DNA of 27,196 nucleotides from an uncultured Oscillospiraceae bacterium (GCA_902490585.1 CABUEI010000027.1:1-27196); one strand, 5' to 3'; shown: positions 1 through 9,140, numbered from the stretch's first letter. Made by a program: numbers and translations. Notes: generated from the sequence alone by a model not told the origin.

Positions 1-36
1 CAGCACATGACATTTAAAATTATACTTTCCGCTCAT
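1..36 (-). CDS. 5' end of next gene, probably endolysin (partial)
   Basis: An ATG at 34-36 opens a frame of 12 codons (MSGKYNFKCHVL) that runs off the left edge. A GAGG ribosome site lies about 9 nt upstream, at the end of the holin gene, and the start follows the holin stop codon by one base. The tight spacing suggests co-translation. The gene after the holin in siphoviruses of this type is usually a peptidoglycan hydrolase, so endolysin is the likely call, but this rests on position only; twelve residues do not identify a family. Confidence 0.5.
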   Translation of the reverse strand, partial: MSGKYNFKCHVL

Positions 37-37
37 A

Positions 38-445
38 TTATTTTTCCTCGCTTTCTTTCTTCAGCTGAGCCATTATATCCTTCAGCTTCTTCGGCACCGG
101 AAGCCCCAGTGCGGCGGCATTCTCGATAATGCTGATACCCTCGTTTGCAATGTAGAACAACATCACGGCCGACATTGCGGCAGGAGTTCCGCCGAGTATG
201 TATGTATCGGCAATATGGCCAACTGCTACAAAGACCAGTATCAGAAACTTCTTTGCCAGACCTCTGAAACCGACCTCTGATGATAAGCGCTTTTCTATGA
301 CCGCCACAATCACACCTGTGATATAGTCCAGTGCCATAAACGCAATCAGCGCCCAGAACAGCCCAGTAACCTCTCCGTACATAAAGCCTAAAACCGCTCC
401 GACAGCACCTGCTATGCTGTCAATAATTATCTGTATCTTGCTCAT
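38..445 (-). CDS. Phage holin (toxin secretion/phage lysis holin family)
   Basis: The 135-aa protein has an N-terminal hydrophobic stretch (about 8-24), a strong membrane segment (about 28-50, with the ALDYITGVIVA motif), a further segment (about 66-84) and another hydrophobic stretch around 88-104, then a charged Lys/Glu-rich tail. The motif 'ALDYITGV' next to a basic 'EKRLSS' loop is typical of the phage_holin_4 family of Firmicutes phages. Holins assemble in the inner membrane and release or trigger the endolysin at the end of infection. The ribosome site is GGAAAGGACG. It lies just before the putative endolysin start, forming the lysis module. Confidence 0.88.
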   Translation of the reverse strand: MSKIQIIIDSIAGAVGAVLGFMYGEVTGLFWALIAFMALDYITGVIVAVIEKRLSSEVGFRGLAKKFLILVFVAVGHIADTYILGGTPAAMSAVMLFYIANEGISIIENAAALGLPVPKKLKDIMAQLKKESEEK

Positions 446-462
446 TTTTTCGTCCTTTCCGC

Positions 463-804
463 CTATTCGGCTAAAAATTCTTCTATTGCTATCATCTCGG
501 CGGGTGTCAGAACGACATTCGTCGAGAGAATATCAATCTTTTCGGGTATGTCAACATCAATGTTGAGCAGCTCCTCAAGCTCCCCATTGCAGACATCTAC
601 ATTTTCAGGGCGAATAACGTATTTATCACCGTCCTGTTCGCCGTATTTCTGCAAGAGCTTCTGTCTCTGCTCATTGTACAGCTTCGTTTCCTCATCTATT
701 CTCCGTGCCAGCTTTGCCACAGCATACGACTGTATGACGGGCAGTTCCTTGCTCATCAGCTTGCTTATGACGGGGATTGCATTTACTACAGTTGATAACT
801 TCAT
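463..804 (-). CDS. Small phage protein, DUF1617-like
   Basis: This 113-aa protein lies between the receptor-binding tail protein and the holin. It has an N-terminal helical part with 'LPVIQSYAVAKLARRIDEE' and 'YNEQRQKLLQKYG', then an acidic beta-rich half ending in 'LTPAEMIAIEEFLAE'. The helix-turn pattern, the position and the 'lP...Y.iaK..r.ieeE...y.eqR..ll.kyg' pattern resemble DUF1617-type proteins found at this place in Firmicutes siphoviruses. The function of that family is unknown; a link with the tail tip or virion is inferred from position. No membrane segment or signal peptide is visible. The family assignment is from memory of the pattern and is tentative. Confidence 0.75.
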   Translation of the reverse strand: MKLSTVVNAIPVISKLMSKELPVIQSYAVAKLARRIDEETKLYNEQRQKLLQKYGEQDGDKYVIRPENVDVCNGELEELLNIDVDIPEKIDILSTNVVLTPAEMIAIEEFLAE

Positions 805-813
805 AGCTTCTCC

Positions 814-1044
814 TTACTCTGCGTCCTGGGCGGTATATACGGCAGTCTGGAACTCCGTATAATCCGCTCTGACTGTGGTTTTATTTTCTTCATACAACTC
901 AGCGTTTGATACTGTCATGCTCATCGTTACGGTCTTGTCCGTCCTTATGGTAGCACTGAAATACGCTACGGTCTGTTCGTTGCCCTCTCCGTCAGTGATA
1001 TAGCTTGTACCGTCAAACTGTGTTGTTTTGTTACTTCTAAGCAT
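814..1044 (-). CDS. Small protein of unknown function in tail-lysis interval
   Basis: A 76-aa protein with ribosome site GAAAGGAG a few bases before its ATG. The sequence alternates polar and hydrophobic residues rich in Thr and Val (for example 'FSATIRTDKTVTMSMTVSN'), suggesting a small all-beta fold, with a short helical C-terminus. The stop of the large tail protein at 1047 is two bases away, so translation is probably coupled. I do not recognise the family. Position suggests a tail-tip accessory or a small virion-associated protein. Nothing indicates secretion or membrane insertion. Confidence 0.7.
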   Translation of the reverse strand: MLRSNKTTQFDGTSYITDGEGNEQTVAYFSATIRTDKTVTMSMTVSNAELYEENKTTVRADYTEFQTAVYTAQDAE

Positions 1045-1046
1045 AA

Positions 1047-4000
1047 TTAACTCCTTTCGCTTAGTGCTTTTCTTAATCTTTTTATCTCATTCCACATCAG
1101 CGGAATAAACTGCTCATACGCAAGTGCGTATTGACTGCCATCGCCGTTTATATCGCAGAATCCTGCAAAATCGTCTGTCGAAAGCCCGCATTTTTGTAAA
1201 GCGGATAAAACATCTTGTGCGATAAAGCCGTAGTTTTTAGCGGTTGAATTGCTACCGTTATAGAAAAATGATTTTCCGTCAAGATAGTCGAATAAATTTT
1301 CAGATCCGCTCGGCAGGTCGGCTATGTGATTTTTCACACGGGCATCAGACGAAACCGATATGGTGCTTGAAGATGTCAACGACGATCCGATCAAAGACAG
1401 TGCTAAGTTGGCGTTGCCAACCACAAATTTTGATGCTGAACACGCCAACAGCCTGTTTACCCCGTGATACAGTAGTGATGCGTTTGAAGAATCAAACACT
1501 ACCCCTTTTTTGAACGCAACATAATCGTTAAATACCGGCAGCCATTTACTTGTGTTGAGGCTAGTTCCGCCTACTCCGCTGTAACCTGCAATACCAATTG
1601 AGCAAATAGTTTTATTTTCGTAACTGAAATAAATATCCGAAACATCTATACCACTTGAAAAGCGAGTTCTAACGTGAAATGTTGAATTAAATCCATCATT
1701 ACTGCTTTTCCTTGAATCACAACACACGCTGTATGTCGGCTGATACGCACTGCTATCAAACTCATCTTGATATCCTAAATCTATTTGGCCGTATAATCCT
1801 GCTTTACCGATTTGATTAGTTGCCACTATGCCTATTCGTGTTTTACCATAGTTACTAAAATCAGTTGATGTCGGAGCAATGTATCCAAGCTCTCTGCCTA
1901 ACGAATAAAACTCTATTTTTCCGTTGTTTATCTCAGTACCAAACTGACTATTATACACAGCCAACCCATTCAGCACATCAATATTGACACCGGACGTTTC
2001 ATTTGTTCCCTCTTTGTGATTAATCGATGTCAATCCGTTATACAGCGAGTCATTACTTATCGTAAATCCGCCTATTGTCCCGCCTGTAGCTGTAATAGTT
2101 CCCGTGCTGCTGATTTTGAAATACTTGCTATCCCACACTCCTGTGGCCAGCGACAACTTCATACCGATATTGTTCGCTACATAGTTAGTGCTTTGAATTG
2201 TTCCTGCTTTAACGGTGCCGATATTTGTCGATATGGCAGATAGCGATATAACACTTAGCTTTTCCGCCGTTATGCTGTTATCAACTACCATAGATCCGTT
2301 CACCTTAACATCTGCATTCAGGCTTATGTGATCAGCAACTATCTGTAGTGACTCACTTGTCAGCTCCATACTACTTGCCGATGTCCCCGATTTTATGATC
2401 CACGATATTTTGTCGGCTTTCTGCTCTACGACGGATACCTTCTGTATTACGCTGTCGTTTGTCGCATAGGTACTCTCAACAGTTGTCTTAAATCCATCTA
2501 CCGTTTGCTCAAGACTTGACTGCTTGCTTGATAACGATGTTATTTCGGCTGTGGTATCTTCGGGAGCAGGTGACCAGTCTGTAGCCTTAGTACCTTTTTC
2601 AAGTTTGATGTTGCAAGCCTCAATCATGCCGTTTTTATCAAGCGCAAGTGCCACGCATTCGAGCTTCGCTATGTCGCTGTCATTTATCGTCCACGTGTTT
2701 TCGTAATAGACCCACTTATCCTTTTCCGTTTTACTGTTAACAGTAAGCGATAAAATGTGCAGTTTTGCATTATCAGCCGAACGGAATCTTGCCATTACAT
2801 AACCGTTGCCGTCAAGCTCAATGTCACTTCTGACTTTTATCCACGCTGACAGCGTATAACTTATTCCGACCTCAAAATCCGTCAGATAACATTTTTTACT
2901 TGTGCCGAAATATCGTGCATTACCCGAGTATCCCGTCCTCGATATTGCAAGACTGTTTCCGGATATTCCGCCGTCAACAGTTATTACAGTGTTACCGCTC
3001 CAGCCGTTTTTGATGTTTCCCGTGCTGTCATACAGCAGATTTCTTCCACCTATCTGTATACTGTCAACCGCTGACTTCGTGGCATATGTTTCCGACACTG
3101 TTGTCCGAAAGCCCGACAGGTCGCTTTCAAGAGCGGAAGTGCGGGTGCCGATACTGCCTATGCTTGCAGTCAGCTCCGTGAATTTTGCATTTATCGTCTG
3201 AGATGTTCCGTCTATGACGACCTTACTTGTATTAAGATAGGTGCTGTTATCGGCATTGATACCGTCAATAACGCTCGAAATATCCAGCTTACTGCCGCTG
3301 ATATGTGCATCATCAGCTACCATATCATTTTTGATAATACCGCTCTTTATGCCGTCTTCGTGAAGTCCGTCATAAGAAGTAAACATTATCTTTCCGTTTG
3401 CATCGGTAACGTAAATGCCATAGTCGGATTTACCGTCCGCGCCTATCTGGACACGGACAGTATTGTTTTTATCCTTTATCTGTATTGTGTTTCCGACTAT
3501 CTGCAATTTTCCGCTGCTTGATTTTATCGTAAAATCATCGGTTTCGATGGTCTTTGACCGGAAGTTTGCGGCTGTAAGGTCCTTTATCAGCGCAGTCGCT
3601 ATTTCCGCATTTTCGGCAGTCAGCTTTATAGATGTCAGTTCACCCGTGCCGGCTTTGCCCGACAGCAGAACATCTATGTTTGCAACATTGGATTTCAGTG
3701 ATTTAAGCGTTGCCGTATCGGCCACAAGCTCATCTATGTCCGCTTTCTTTGCATACAGCTGTTCAACATCTGCTTTCTTAGCCGTCAGATTGTCAATCGT
3801 GGCTATCTGTGCGGAAAGCTCGGTAATATCAGCCTTTGCGGCATATACGTTTTCGAGATTTGCAATCTGTGCATTAAGCTCTGTAATATCCGCTTTTTCG
3901 AGTAATGCTTGTTTTGCACTGATTATATCTGCGGTTATTCGTTCCGCCTGCTTCTGTGCAGGCGACTTATAGCTTTCGCCGCTGTCCGCGGACTGTTCTT

Positions 4001-4922
4001 CAGCCGGTGCTTCTATTGTCATAGACAGGCCGCCGTTATACGTCACAGAAATATTTGCGGCAGGAATTTTCACAGTTTCTCCGCCGTAGGTTATGCTCAC
4101 CATATCCCACGCATCTATCAGCATATTGCCAAGCCTTAACGGAATTTCACCCGTGCGGTATTTAAATCCGTTTAATGACTTCTGTACTGCATTCAGTTGC
4201 GTCTGCGTCATAAACAGACAGTCGTATGTTATCGCAGTGCCTGTGCCGGCTGTAAAATCTCCGCACACCACACGTCCGACTGTAATATCGTCGGTAGCAA
4301 CTGTGGGTGTATCATAGCAAAAATCGGACAATTGCACCGCCGTAGTATCAAACCACTTGAACGCTATCTTGCCGGTACGGTCACAAACGGCGAATTTGCC
4401 GTACAGCCCTGCGATATATCCGATTATTTCACGGCAGGTATAGCCCTCGGGCTTTTCCTTTACCGTTACCGCCGTAAGCCCCGAAGTATTAAAGGCAACG
4501 TCGCACTTTGTGGCAATCTCCGACAGCATTTTCAGCGTTGTAGACGGATATGCAAGGCTTGAGAAATAGCCTTTTTCCGTCTTTGCCATGTTATCCTCAA
4601 GCGTTACCGACAACCGTTCTCCGCTTTTCTCGATTTTCTTTACCGTAAGCACTCCCTGCGGTGCGTATTCGCCGTTCACGCCAAAATACAACGTGCAAGC
4701 GCTTCCCTTTCTGACCGTCGCAGGAAGTGCCGACAGCTCGACTTTTGCGTTTGCTATGACAGTTCCGCCCGGCACTATGCTCTCACTGCACGATCCGCCC
4801 GAATAGCTTACGCTGAACAGATCGTTCACCGTTACATTATTACCGAAATCCAGCTTGCAGCAGTAGACAGGCTCAGCACCATTAACGGCTGACAGAAAAT
4901 CATCCGAAACATTTGTATACAA
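1047..4922 (-). CDS. Large tail protein (tail hub to receptor-binding fibre) with C-terminal S74 chaperone
   Basis: The 1291-aa protein starts at TTG (4920-4922), preceded by AGAAAGGTAGGTGA. Residues 1-320 are beta-rich and look like a baseplate hub or Tal-like domain. About 330-430 is a coiled coil with repeats of 'KADITELSAQIATIDNL' type. About 622-785, from 'IGGRNLLYDSTG' to 'WSPAPEDTT', is a jelly-roll carbohydrate-binding-like module common in tail proteins. Residues 790-1180 look like fibrous beta repeats. The C-terminus from about 1191 is a Peptidase_S74 intramolecular chaperone: 'SSDARVKNHI' carries Ser1192, Asp1193, Arg1195 and Lys1197 in the S-D-x-R-x-K pattern, and 'YGFIAQDVLSAL' follows. 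Family knowledge: S74 domains trimerise fibres and then cut themselves off. It follows the tape measure and a small tail protein, so it probably forms the adsorption tip. Confidence 0.9.
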   Translation of the reverse strand: MYTNVSDDFLSAVNGAEPVYCCKLDFGNNVTVNDLFSVSYSGGSCSESIVPGGTVIANAKVELSALPATVRKGSACTLYFGVNGEYAPQGVLTVKKIEKSGERLSVTLEDNMAKTEKGYFSSLAYPSTTLKMLSEIATKCDVAFNTSGLTAVTVKEKPEGYTCREIIGYIAGLYGKFAVCDRTGKIAFKWFDTTAVQLSDFCYDTPTVATDDITVGRVVCGDFTAGTGTAITYDCLFMTQTQLNAVQKSLNGFKYRTGEIPLRLGNMLIDAWDMVSITYGGETVKIPAANISVTYNGGLSMTIEAPAEEQSADSGESYKSPAQKQAERITADIISAKQALLEKADITELNAQIANLENVYAAKADITELSAQIATIDNLTAKKADVEQLYAKKADIDELVADTATLKSLKSNVANIDVLLSGKAGTGELTSIKLTAENAEIATALIKDLTAANFRSKTIETDDFTIKSSSGKLQIVGNTIQIKDKNNTVRVQIGADGKSDYGIYVTDANGKIMFTSYDGLHEDGIKSGIIKNDMVADDAHISGSKLDISSVIDGINADNSTYLNTSKVVIDGTSQTINAKFTELTASIGSIGTRTSALESDLSGFRTTVSETYATKSAVDSIQIGGRNLLYDSTGNIKNGWSGNTVITVDGGISGNSLAISRTGYSGNARYFGTSKKCYLTDFEVGISYTLSAWIKVRSDIELDGNGYVMARFRSADNAKLHILSLTVNSKTEKDKWVYYENTWTINDSDIAKLECVALALDKNGMIEACNIKLEKGTKATDWSPAPEDTTAEITSLSSKQSSLEQTVDGFKTTVESTYATNDSVIQKVSVVEQKADKISWIIKSGTSASSMELTSESLQIVADHISLNADVKVNGSMVVDNSITAEKLSVISLSAISTNIGTVKAGTIQSTNYVANNIGMKLSLATGVWDSKYFKISSTGTITATGGTIGGFTISNDSLYNGLTSINHKEGTNETSGVNIDVLNGLAVYNSQFGTEINNGKIEFYSLGRELGYIAPTSTDFSNYGKTRIGIVATNQIGKAGLYGQIDLGYQDEFDSSAYQPTYSVCCDSRKSSNDGFNSTFHVRTRFSSGIDVSDIYFSYENKTICSIGIAGYSGVGGTSLNTSKWLPVFNDYVAFKKGVVFDSSNASLLYHGVNRLLACSASKFVVGNANLALSLIGSSLTSSSTISVSSDARVKNHIADLPSGSENLFDYLDGKSFFYNGSNSTAKNYGFIAQDVLSALQKCGLSTDDFAGFCDINGDGSQYALAYEQFIPLMWNEIKRLRKALSERS

Positions 4923-4930
4923 GCTATCAC

Positions 4931-5305
4931 CTACCTTTCTATCAGATTTATCGATACGCTCTTGTAATAATATCCGCTACCTGCGTACAGCTTGCCTGTG
5001 GCGGAAAGATCTGTACTGTAAGCGGTTATCTCCTTATACTCGCCGTCATAATCAAATTTCACGGCGAAGTAATCGGGCTTGTTCTCAAACAGACTGCGCA
5101 GGCTCTTCACCTGTGCTTCTGTAAGAAAGGACCATTTAAGCTCTATCTTGTATTTCCAGCAAAGTATGCTTCCGACGGTTGTTCCTGCGGCATTTCTGCC
5201 GGTGTTGGGTTCCCACGTCTTACAGCGTGTGGCATTATAGCCATCAACATCAGGTGACGGGAGCAGAACACCCTTAACCCATATCAGATTTTTAGCCAAG
5301 TGCAT
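4931..5305 (-). CDS. Small tail protein downstream of tape measure (distal-tail-like position)
   Basis: The 124-aa protein starts 14 nt inside the tape measure gene, so translation is probably coupled. Its sequence is beta-rich with aromatic residues ('WKYKIELKWSFLTEAQVKSLRSLF', 'FAVKFDYDGEYKEI'), reminiscent of small tail-tip proteins found between the tape measure and the hub/fibre in Clostridia phages (DUF6711-like, from memory). In this position other siphoviruses encode Dit, but it is shorter than a usual Dit and I see no carbohydrate module. The probable role is linking tail tube and adsorption apparatus. This is inferred from order, not from a diagnostic motif. Confidence 0.8.
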   Translation of the reverse strand: MHLAKNLIWVKGVLLPSPDVDGYNATRCKTWEPNTGRNAAGTTVGSILCWKYKIELKWSFLTEAQVKSLRSLFENKPDYFAVKFDYDGEYKEITAYSTDLSATGKLYAGSGYYYKSVSINLIER

Positions 5306-8300
5306 TTACCCCCGTTCTGTATGTATTCTCCTTGTTCAGACGTACTATCAACCGGTAAAGCGTTTTACCGTCAACCTCACCCTTAGCGATAAGATTAAGA
5401 CCTTTCAGAAACTCCAGTATCTCACGGAGCAGAAGTACGACTTCCGTCATATCTCCGCCTTCGCCGATTATGTCCTTGAGCTTTGACAGAGGCGCAATTA
5501 CCTCTGGGTCTGTTCCTGCATTACGGTTATCACCGACCATTGCAAGCGTAGGCGCATACGCAAGACCGCCCTTTGCAAGTTTAGGTATCAGCGGAGGGTT
5601 TTCAGGCATTGAGAAATGCCAGTCCTGACCGAACAAATTGCCTATTGCGCCTGCCACACCGCCGATAGCGTCAACTATACCCTTTACTACAGTGTAGATA
5701 CCCGTCCAGAGCATATTAATACCGTCGATTATCAGATTGATAACGCCCTTAATCACGCCCCAGATTGCGTCCCAGATACCGCCGAAAAAGTCGCATATTC
5801 CCTGCCATGCCTTATTCCAGTCACCTGAAAATGCTCCTGTGATGAAGTCAATCAGTCCGCCGAAAGTCTTAATGATACCGCCGATTATATCGCCAATAGC
5901 AATAAATACTGTATCGAAAACGCCCTTAATCGCCGCCAGCACATTTTTGATTGTGGGCCCCAGCGTTTTCACGAACCAATCGACAAACGGTTTGAGAAAA
6001 TTCCATACCGCTTTTACGCAATCTACAATTTTTGCGACAACGGCAACAACCTTTTCATAAATGGGCTTAATTGCGTTATCCCAGAGGGATTTTATAAGAT
6101 CGCATATCCACTGTATAACGGGCTGAATCCACTCTTTATAGACTGTCAGCACTGTATCTCCGACCGATGTTATAAGCGACTGAATCGCTTCCATCATCGG
6201 CTCGCCGTACTGTGCCCATAACTTTGCCGATGTTGCCCACAAGTCGCTCCATACGCCCTGCAAGGTTGTCAGTATCGGCATAACACCGGTTACAAAAACC
6301 TCGTCGAATATTGTCTTGACGGTTTCAAAGAGCGTCGTCATAACCTCTGCGGTCGCCGTCCACTGATCTGTCAGCAACGGTAACACGGTTGTTATCATTG
6401 TGTTCAGCGAAGGAAAAATAACGTTATCCCACAGCTGACCGAACACAAGATTAAACGTATCTCCAAGCCCCGAAGCTATCGTTCCGATTGACTTAAACGC
6501 TGTCTGAAGCGCCGGAGTCAGATTATTTGTAAAATAGTTCTTGAACGGCTCGGCAAGAGTTGCCATATCACTCCAGGCCTTGCTCATATTATTCTTGAAG
6601 CCCTCTATAACGGGTGCGAATTTTTTGCCTATCTCTGCAAATATTGGAGCAAAATTTGTATCGAAATACTTTTTGACGTTTGCAAACTGCTTTTTCAGCA
6701 GAGCGAAACCCTTTTTAATCTGCTCACGAATCTTATTTCCGATACCCTCGGCTGTCTTATCGCCCTCGCTGTCAAGTGCAGAGAGATCAGAGGAGGAGCT
6801 GTCGCTCTCGTCCTTTGAAGCAACATTCATCTCATCAAAACTTGCAAGGAAACGGCTGCTTTCCTTAGCCTTTTTTCCGACGGCTTCGACCTTTTTTGCC
6901 GCTTCAAGCGACTTTTTATACGTTGTGCCGAACAGCCCCGAAATAAAGCTCGCTATAGCTTTGGTTGCTGTGGCAAGTCCGGATGCCAATGTATTAAGCG
7001 CAGGCATGATAGCGTTTACTATAGGCGTAAACGCAACCTGAAGATTGCCTTTTATCTGCTTTACACTGTTGCCGAACTCCTCGTTTGCTCCGATAGCGTC
7101 CGACATTACCGACTTTATGCCACGAAACGCCGCATAAAGCCCTGCCATAAGAAACGTAGATTTAAGTGCGGATTTGACACTTTTACCAAGTCCGCCTATT
7201 GTCTTGCCGAATCCACCGGCAGAAGTTTTTGCTTTGCCGAGCGATTTTTCAGCGGAAGCACCTACTTTTTTGACCGACTTTTCAAGGTTATCAACAGGTT
7301 TTTCTGCTCTTTTGAAATGGCTTGCAAAAGAGGAAGCCAGTTTTTTCACAGGAGCAATGACCGAGTTATTTACCGCCGTGCCTACCGTTTTCAGCGTGTT
7401 TTTCACCTTTGAAACAGGCTGTGTTATCTTGCTTGCCGCCTTATCGGCCGTTTCCAACACCTGCTCAATCTTTTTACACCCCGAATCCAGTACGGCGGTA
7501 GTTTTTTCTACCGCACTCTGCACTTTTTCGTTTGATGCAGCAGCCTCTGTTACCGCTGTTTTAACCTGCAGCATTTTGTCTATCAGCATCGCTATGACAG
7601 GTAACGATTGCAGATTTATGTTGTTTGTGCTTTCAGGTATCTTGTTTACCGCTTCGGCAGCCTGCCGTGCGGCTTCAGCCAGCTTTTTGGCTTCTGCATC
7701 CGCCTGCATTGCCTTATCTATCTTGGCTTTAGTAGCTTCGGACTGCTGTTGCAGTTTCAGCATACTTGTTTCAACGGCGTTTATTTTTTCTATTACGGCA
7801 TTGCCCTTTTCGCCTGTCATGTCTTTATCAGACAATGCCGCCATTTCTCTGTTAAGCTGTTTCCACTTTTCCTGTGCAAGCTCTATCTTTTCGTTAGTCA
7901 GCTCAAGACTTTTGTTCAGACGGTCGATAGGTTCGGAAGGAATTTCAAAACTGCCGACATCAATTTCGGGGAGCTCCTCTTTTTCTTTGGACTTCTTCTT
8001 ATCGCTTTTCGGCTGATAGTTGTTCACGAAATCCATAGCTTCTTTGCTATAACCGGGTCCGAACTCATACTTGTTATTTATCGCTTTGCCAAGGCTTTCT
8101 GCTTCCTTTTCCGCTTCCTTTACAGGCTCAACAAGCGCCTTTTCCAGCGTTTCGGAAGCCTTTTCGGCACTTTCGGATATAGAGCTTTCAAGCGTCTTTC
8201 CTACCTCTTCGGCGGGCTTTTCGACCTTCTGCACAGCCTTTTCAACGCTCTGCGTCACGGTCTTTTCTACAGCCTTGCCGACTTCCTCAACAGGCTTTAC

Positions 8301-8477
8301 AGCCTTATCGGCGGCTTTTGACACACTGTCGGTAAGTGCCTTTTCAGCGGTTTCACCGACCTTATCCCACTGCGACTGTATGCTTTTCTGTAAAGCCGAA
8401 AGCTGTTTGTCAAGCTCTGCGTCTATTATCAGCGACAGACTGATAGTGCCTACTGACGCACCGTTTCCGTCAGCCAT
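5292..8477 (-). CDS. Tail tape measure protein
   Basis: At 1061 aa, this is the second longest gene. Residues 25-140 hold imperfect Lys/Glu/Val repeats ('PVEEVGKAVEKTV', 'PAEEVGKTLESSI'), followed by long helical coiled coils (about 185-285). A Ser/Asp-rich break occurs near 565-580. Then come hydrophobic helices around 880-990 with Gly-Ile-Trp repeats ('GGIWDAIWGVIKGVINLIID'). This architecture is typical of tape measure proteins, which set tail length and help DNA pass through the cell envelope. At about 0.15 nm per residue the tail would be near 160 nm. The ribosome site GGGGGAGGTG lies in the end of the preceding chaperone gene, whose stop adjoins the ATG. Confidence 0.95.
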   Translation of the reverse strand: MADGNGASVGTISLSLIIDAELDKQLSALQKSIQSQWDKVGETAEKALTDSVSKAADKAVKPVEEVGKAVEKTVTQSVEKAVQKVEKPAEEVGKTLESSISESAEKASETLEKALVEPVKEAEKEAESLGKAINNKYEFGPGYSKEAMDFVNNYQPKSDKKKSKEKEELPEIDVGSFEIPSEPIDRLNKSLELTNEKIELAQEKWKQLNREMAALSDKDMTGEKGNAVIEKINAVETSMLKLQQQSEATKAKIDKAMQADAEAKKLAEAARQAAEAVNKIPESTNNINLQSLPVIAMLIDKMLQVKTAVTEAAASNEKVQSAVEKTTAVLDSGCKKIEQVLETADKAASKITQPVSKVKNTLKTVGTAVNNSVIAPVKKLASSFASHFKRAEKPVDNLEKSVKKVGASAEKSLGKAKTSAGGFGKTIGGLGKSVKSALKSTFLMAGLYAAFRGIKSVMSDAIGANEEFGNSVKQIKGNLQVAFTPIVNAIMPALNTLASGLATATKAIASFISGLFGTTYKKSLEAAKKVEAVGKKAKESSRFLASFDEMNVASKDESDSSSSDLSALDSEGDKTAEGIGNKIREQIKKGFALLKKQFANVKKYFDTNFAPIFAEIGKKFAPVIEGFKNNMSKAWSDMATLAEPFKNYFTNNLTPALQTAFKSIGTIASGLGDTFNLVFGQLWDNVIFPSLNTMITTVLPLLTDQWTATAEVMTTLFETVKTIFDEVFVTGVMPILTTLQGVWSDLWATSAKLWAQYGEPMMEAIQSLITSVGDTVLTVYKEWIQPVIQWICDLIKSLWDNAIKPIYEKVVAVVAKIVDCVKAVWNFLKPFVDWFVKTLGPTIKNVLAAIKGVFDTVFIAIGDIIGGIIKTFGGLIDFITGAFSGDWNKAWQGICDFFGGIWDAIWGVIKGVINLIIDGINMLWTGIYTVVKGIVDAIGGVAGAIGNLFGQDWHFSMPENPPLIPKLAKGGLAYAPTLAMVGDNRNAGTDPEVIAPLSKLKDIIGEGGDMTEVVLLLREILEFLKGLNLIAKGEVDGKTLYRLIVRLNKENTYRTGVNALG

Positions 8478-9126
8478 TTACTCACCTCCCCCGAATGCCT
8501 TTTTTATCATCATTTCAAGAGCCGCAATATCGCTCTGTATCTGTTTTGGAGTTTTCTCCGCAAGCTGTTTCTTTGCACGGAATGCCGCCCACTCCCGCCG
8601 TATGCGGTTTTCATACGGCGAAAAGTGTTTGAGCATCTCCTTGTTATCCTCGCTTCGTATCCGCACTGTCTGACCGAGCGGAGTATCATTCATAATGCCG
8701 GATACAAGGCTCAGCCAGTCAGAATAGTGCAGATTGTCCTGCTCGGACGGCAGTATGTGATACTGTTTTGCTATCGACTGCCGTATCAGCTCACGGTCAT
8801 ACTCGATGTCGTACCAGACTTCATTACTCGTGAAATCGCTCGGTATCTTCCTGTCCCGTCATGGCGGATATTACTATCTCGGACAGCTTCTGATATGCCG
8901 CCCACGGCATATTCATTTCGCTTATCTCCTTAGCGGCGGCAGGCTCGAACGCCAGCTTGAACATCTCGTCAATCTTTTCAATGTCCTTCTTATCGCCGTT
9001 ATTGTAAAGCGCCATTACCTTCTTGACCGTCTTTTCACGATCGTCTACCTTGTAGACCTTTTCTCCGATGCGTATTTCGGGAACGCCTGCGAGTAACTTT
9101 TCATCAAGTGTGTACATCTTAGCCAT
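8478..9126 (-). CDS. Tail assembly chaperone long form (GT-type), made by ribosomal frameshift
   Basis: The frame downstream of the short chaperone stays open without a stop from about 8861 to 8478, but has no ATG, GTG or TTG before the internal ATG at 8693. It overlaps the end of the upstream frame in the +1 (equivalently -2) phase. Joining them at TTT-C (8835-8832) gives a protein of about 215 aa: 98 residues of the short form, then 117 residues beginning TSNEVWYDIEYDREL and ending KKAFGGGE. The second part is charged and helical. Lambda G/GT and many siphovirus chaperones make a minor fusion form in the same place, just before the tape measure, to coat it during tail assembly. The join is inferred. 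The less likely alternative is a separate 71-aa protein from the ATG at 8693. Confidence 0.7.
8824..9126 (-). CDS. Tail assembly chaperone short form (G-type)
   Basis: This 100-aa protein lies between the tail tube gene and the tape measure gene, the canonical place for tail assembly chaperones. It starts MAKMYTLDEKLLAG and ends ISAMTGQEDTERFHE. The N-terminal part is beta-rich ('IRIGEKVYKVDDREKTV') and the rest helical, as in the Gp14/G-type chaperones of Firmicutes phages. It stops at TAA (8824-8826), but the neighbouring frame continues through this point, so this is expected to be the major unshifted product. It should bind the tape measure protein in the cytoplasm and be absent from the finished virion. 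Confidence 0.85.
   Translation of the reverse strand: MAKMYTLDEKLLAGVPEIRIGEKVYKVDDREKTVKKVMALYNNGDKKDIEKIDEMFKLAFEPAAAKEISEMNMPWAAYQKLSEIVISAMTGQEDTERFHE
8832..8835 (-). other. Candidate programmed frameshift site (TTT C)
   Basis: The short chaperone frame reads CGA TTT CAC GAG TAA. The downstream frame reads TTC ACG AGT AAT from one base later. A tRNA-Phe sitting on TTT could re-pair with the overlapping TTC, moving the ribosome +1 three codons before the stop. The downstream frame is closed by TGA just before about 8861, so the shift must occur between there and 8824. A -2 slip within the same stretch gives the same phase and cannot be excluded; no classical -1 heptamer is seen. Confidence 0.5.
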
Positions 9127-9140
9127 TGTATTTATCTCCT

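Noticed and set aside
7174..8321. Long plus-strand frames (280 and 237 aa) opposite the tape measure gene
   Set aside because: They mirror the Ala/Lys/Glu-rich repeats of the tape measure gene, have no ribosome sites in context, and give low-complexity Ser/Phe/Ala translations typical of antisense shadows.
8478..8693. Independent 71-aa gene from ATG 8693
   Set aside because: The same frame continues open 46 codons upstream with coherent protein sequence and no start codon, so it is better explained as the end of the frameshifted chaperone.
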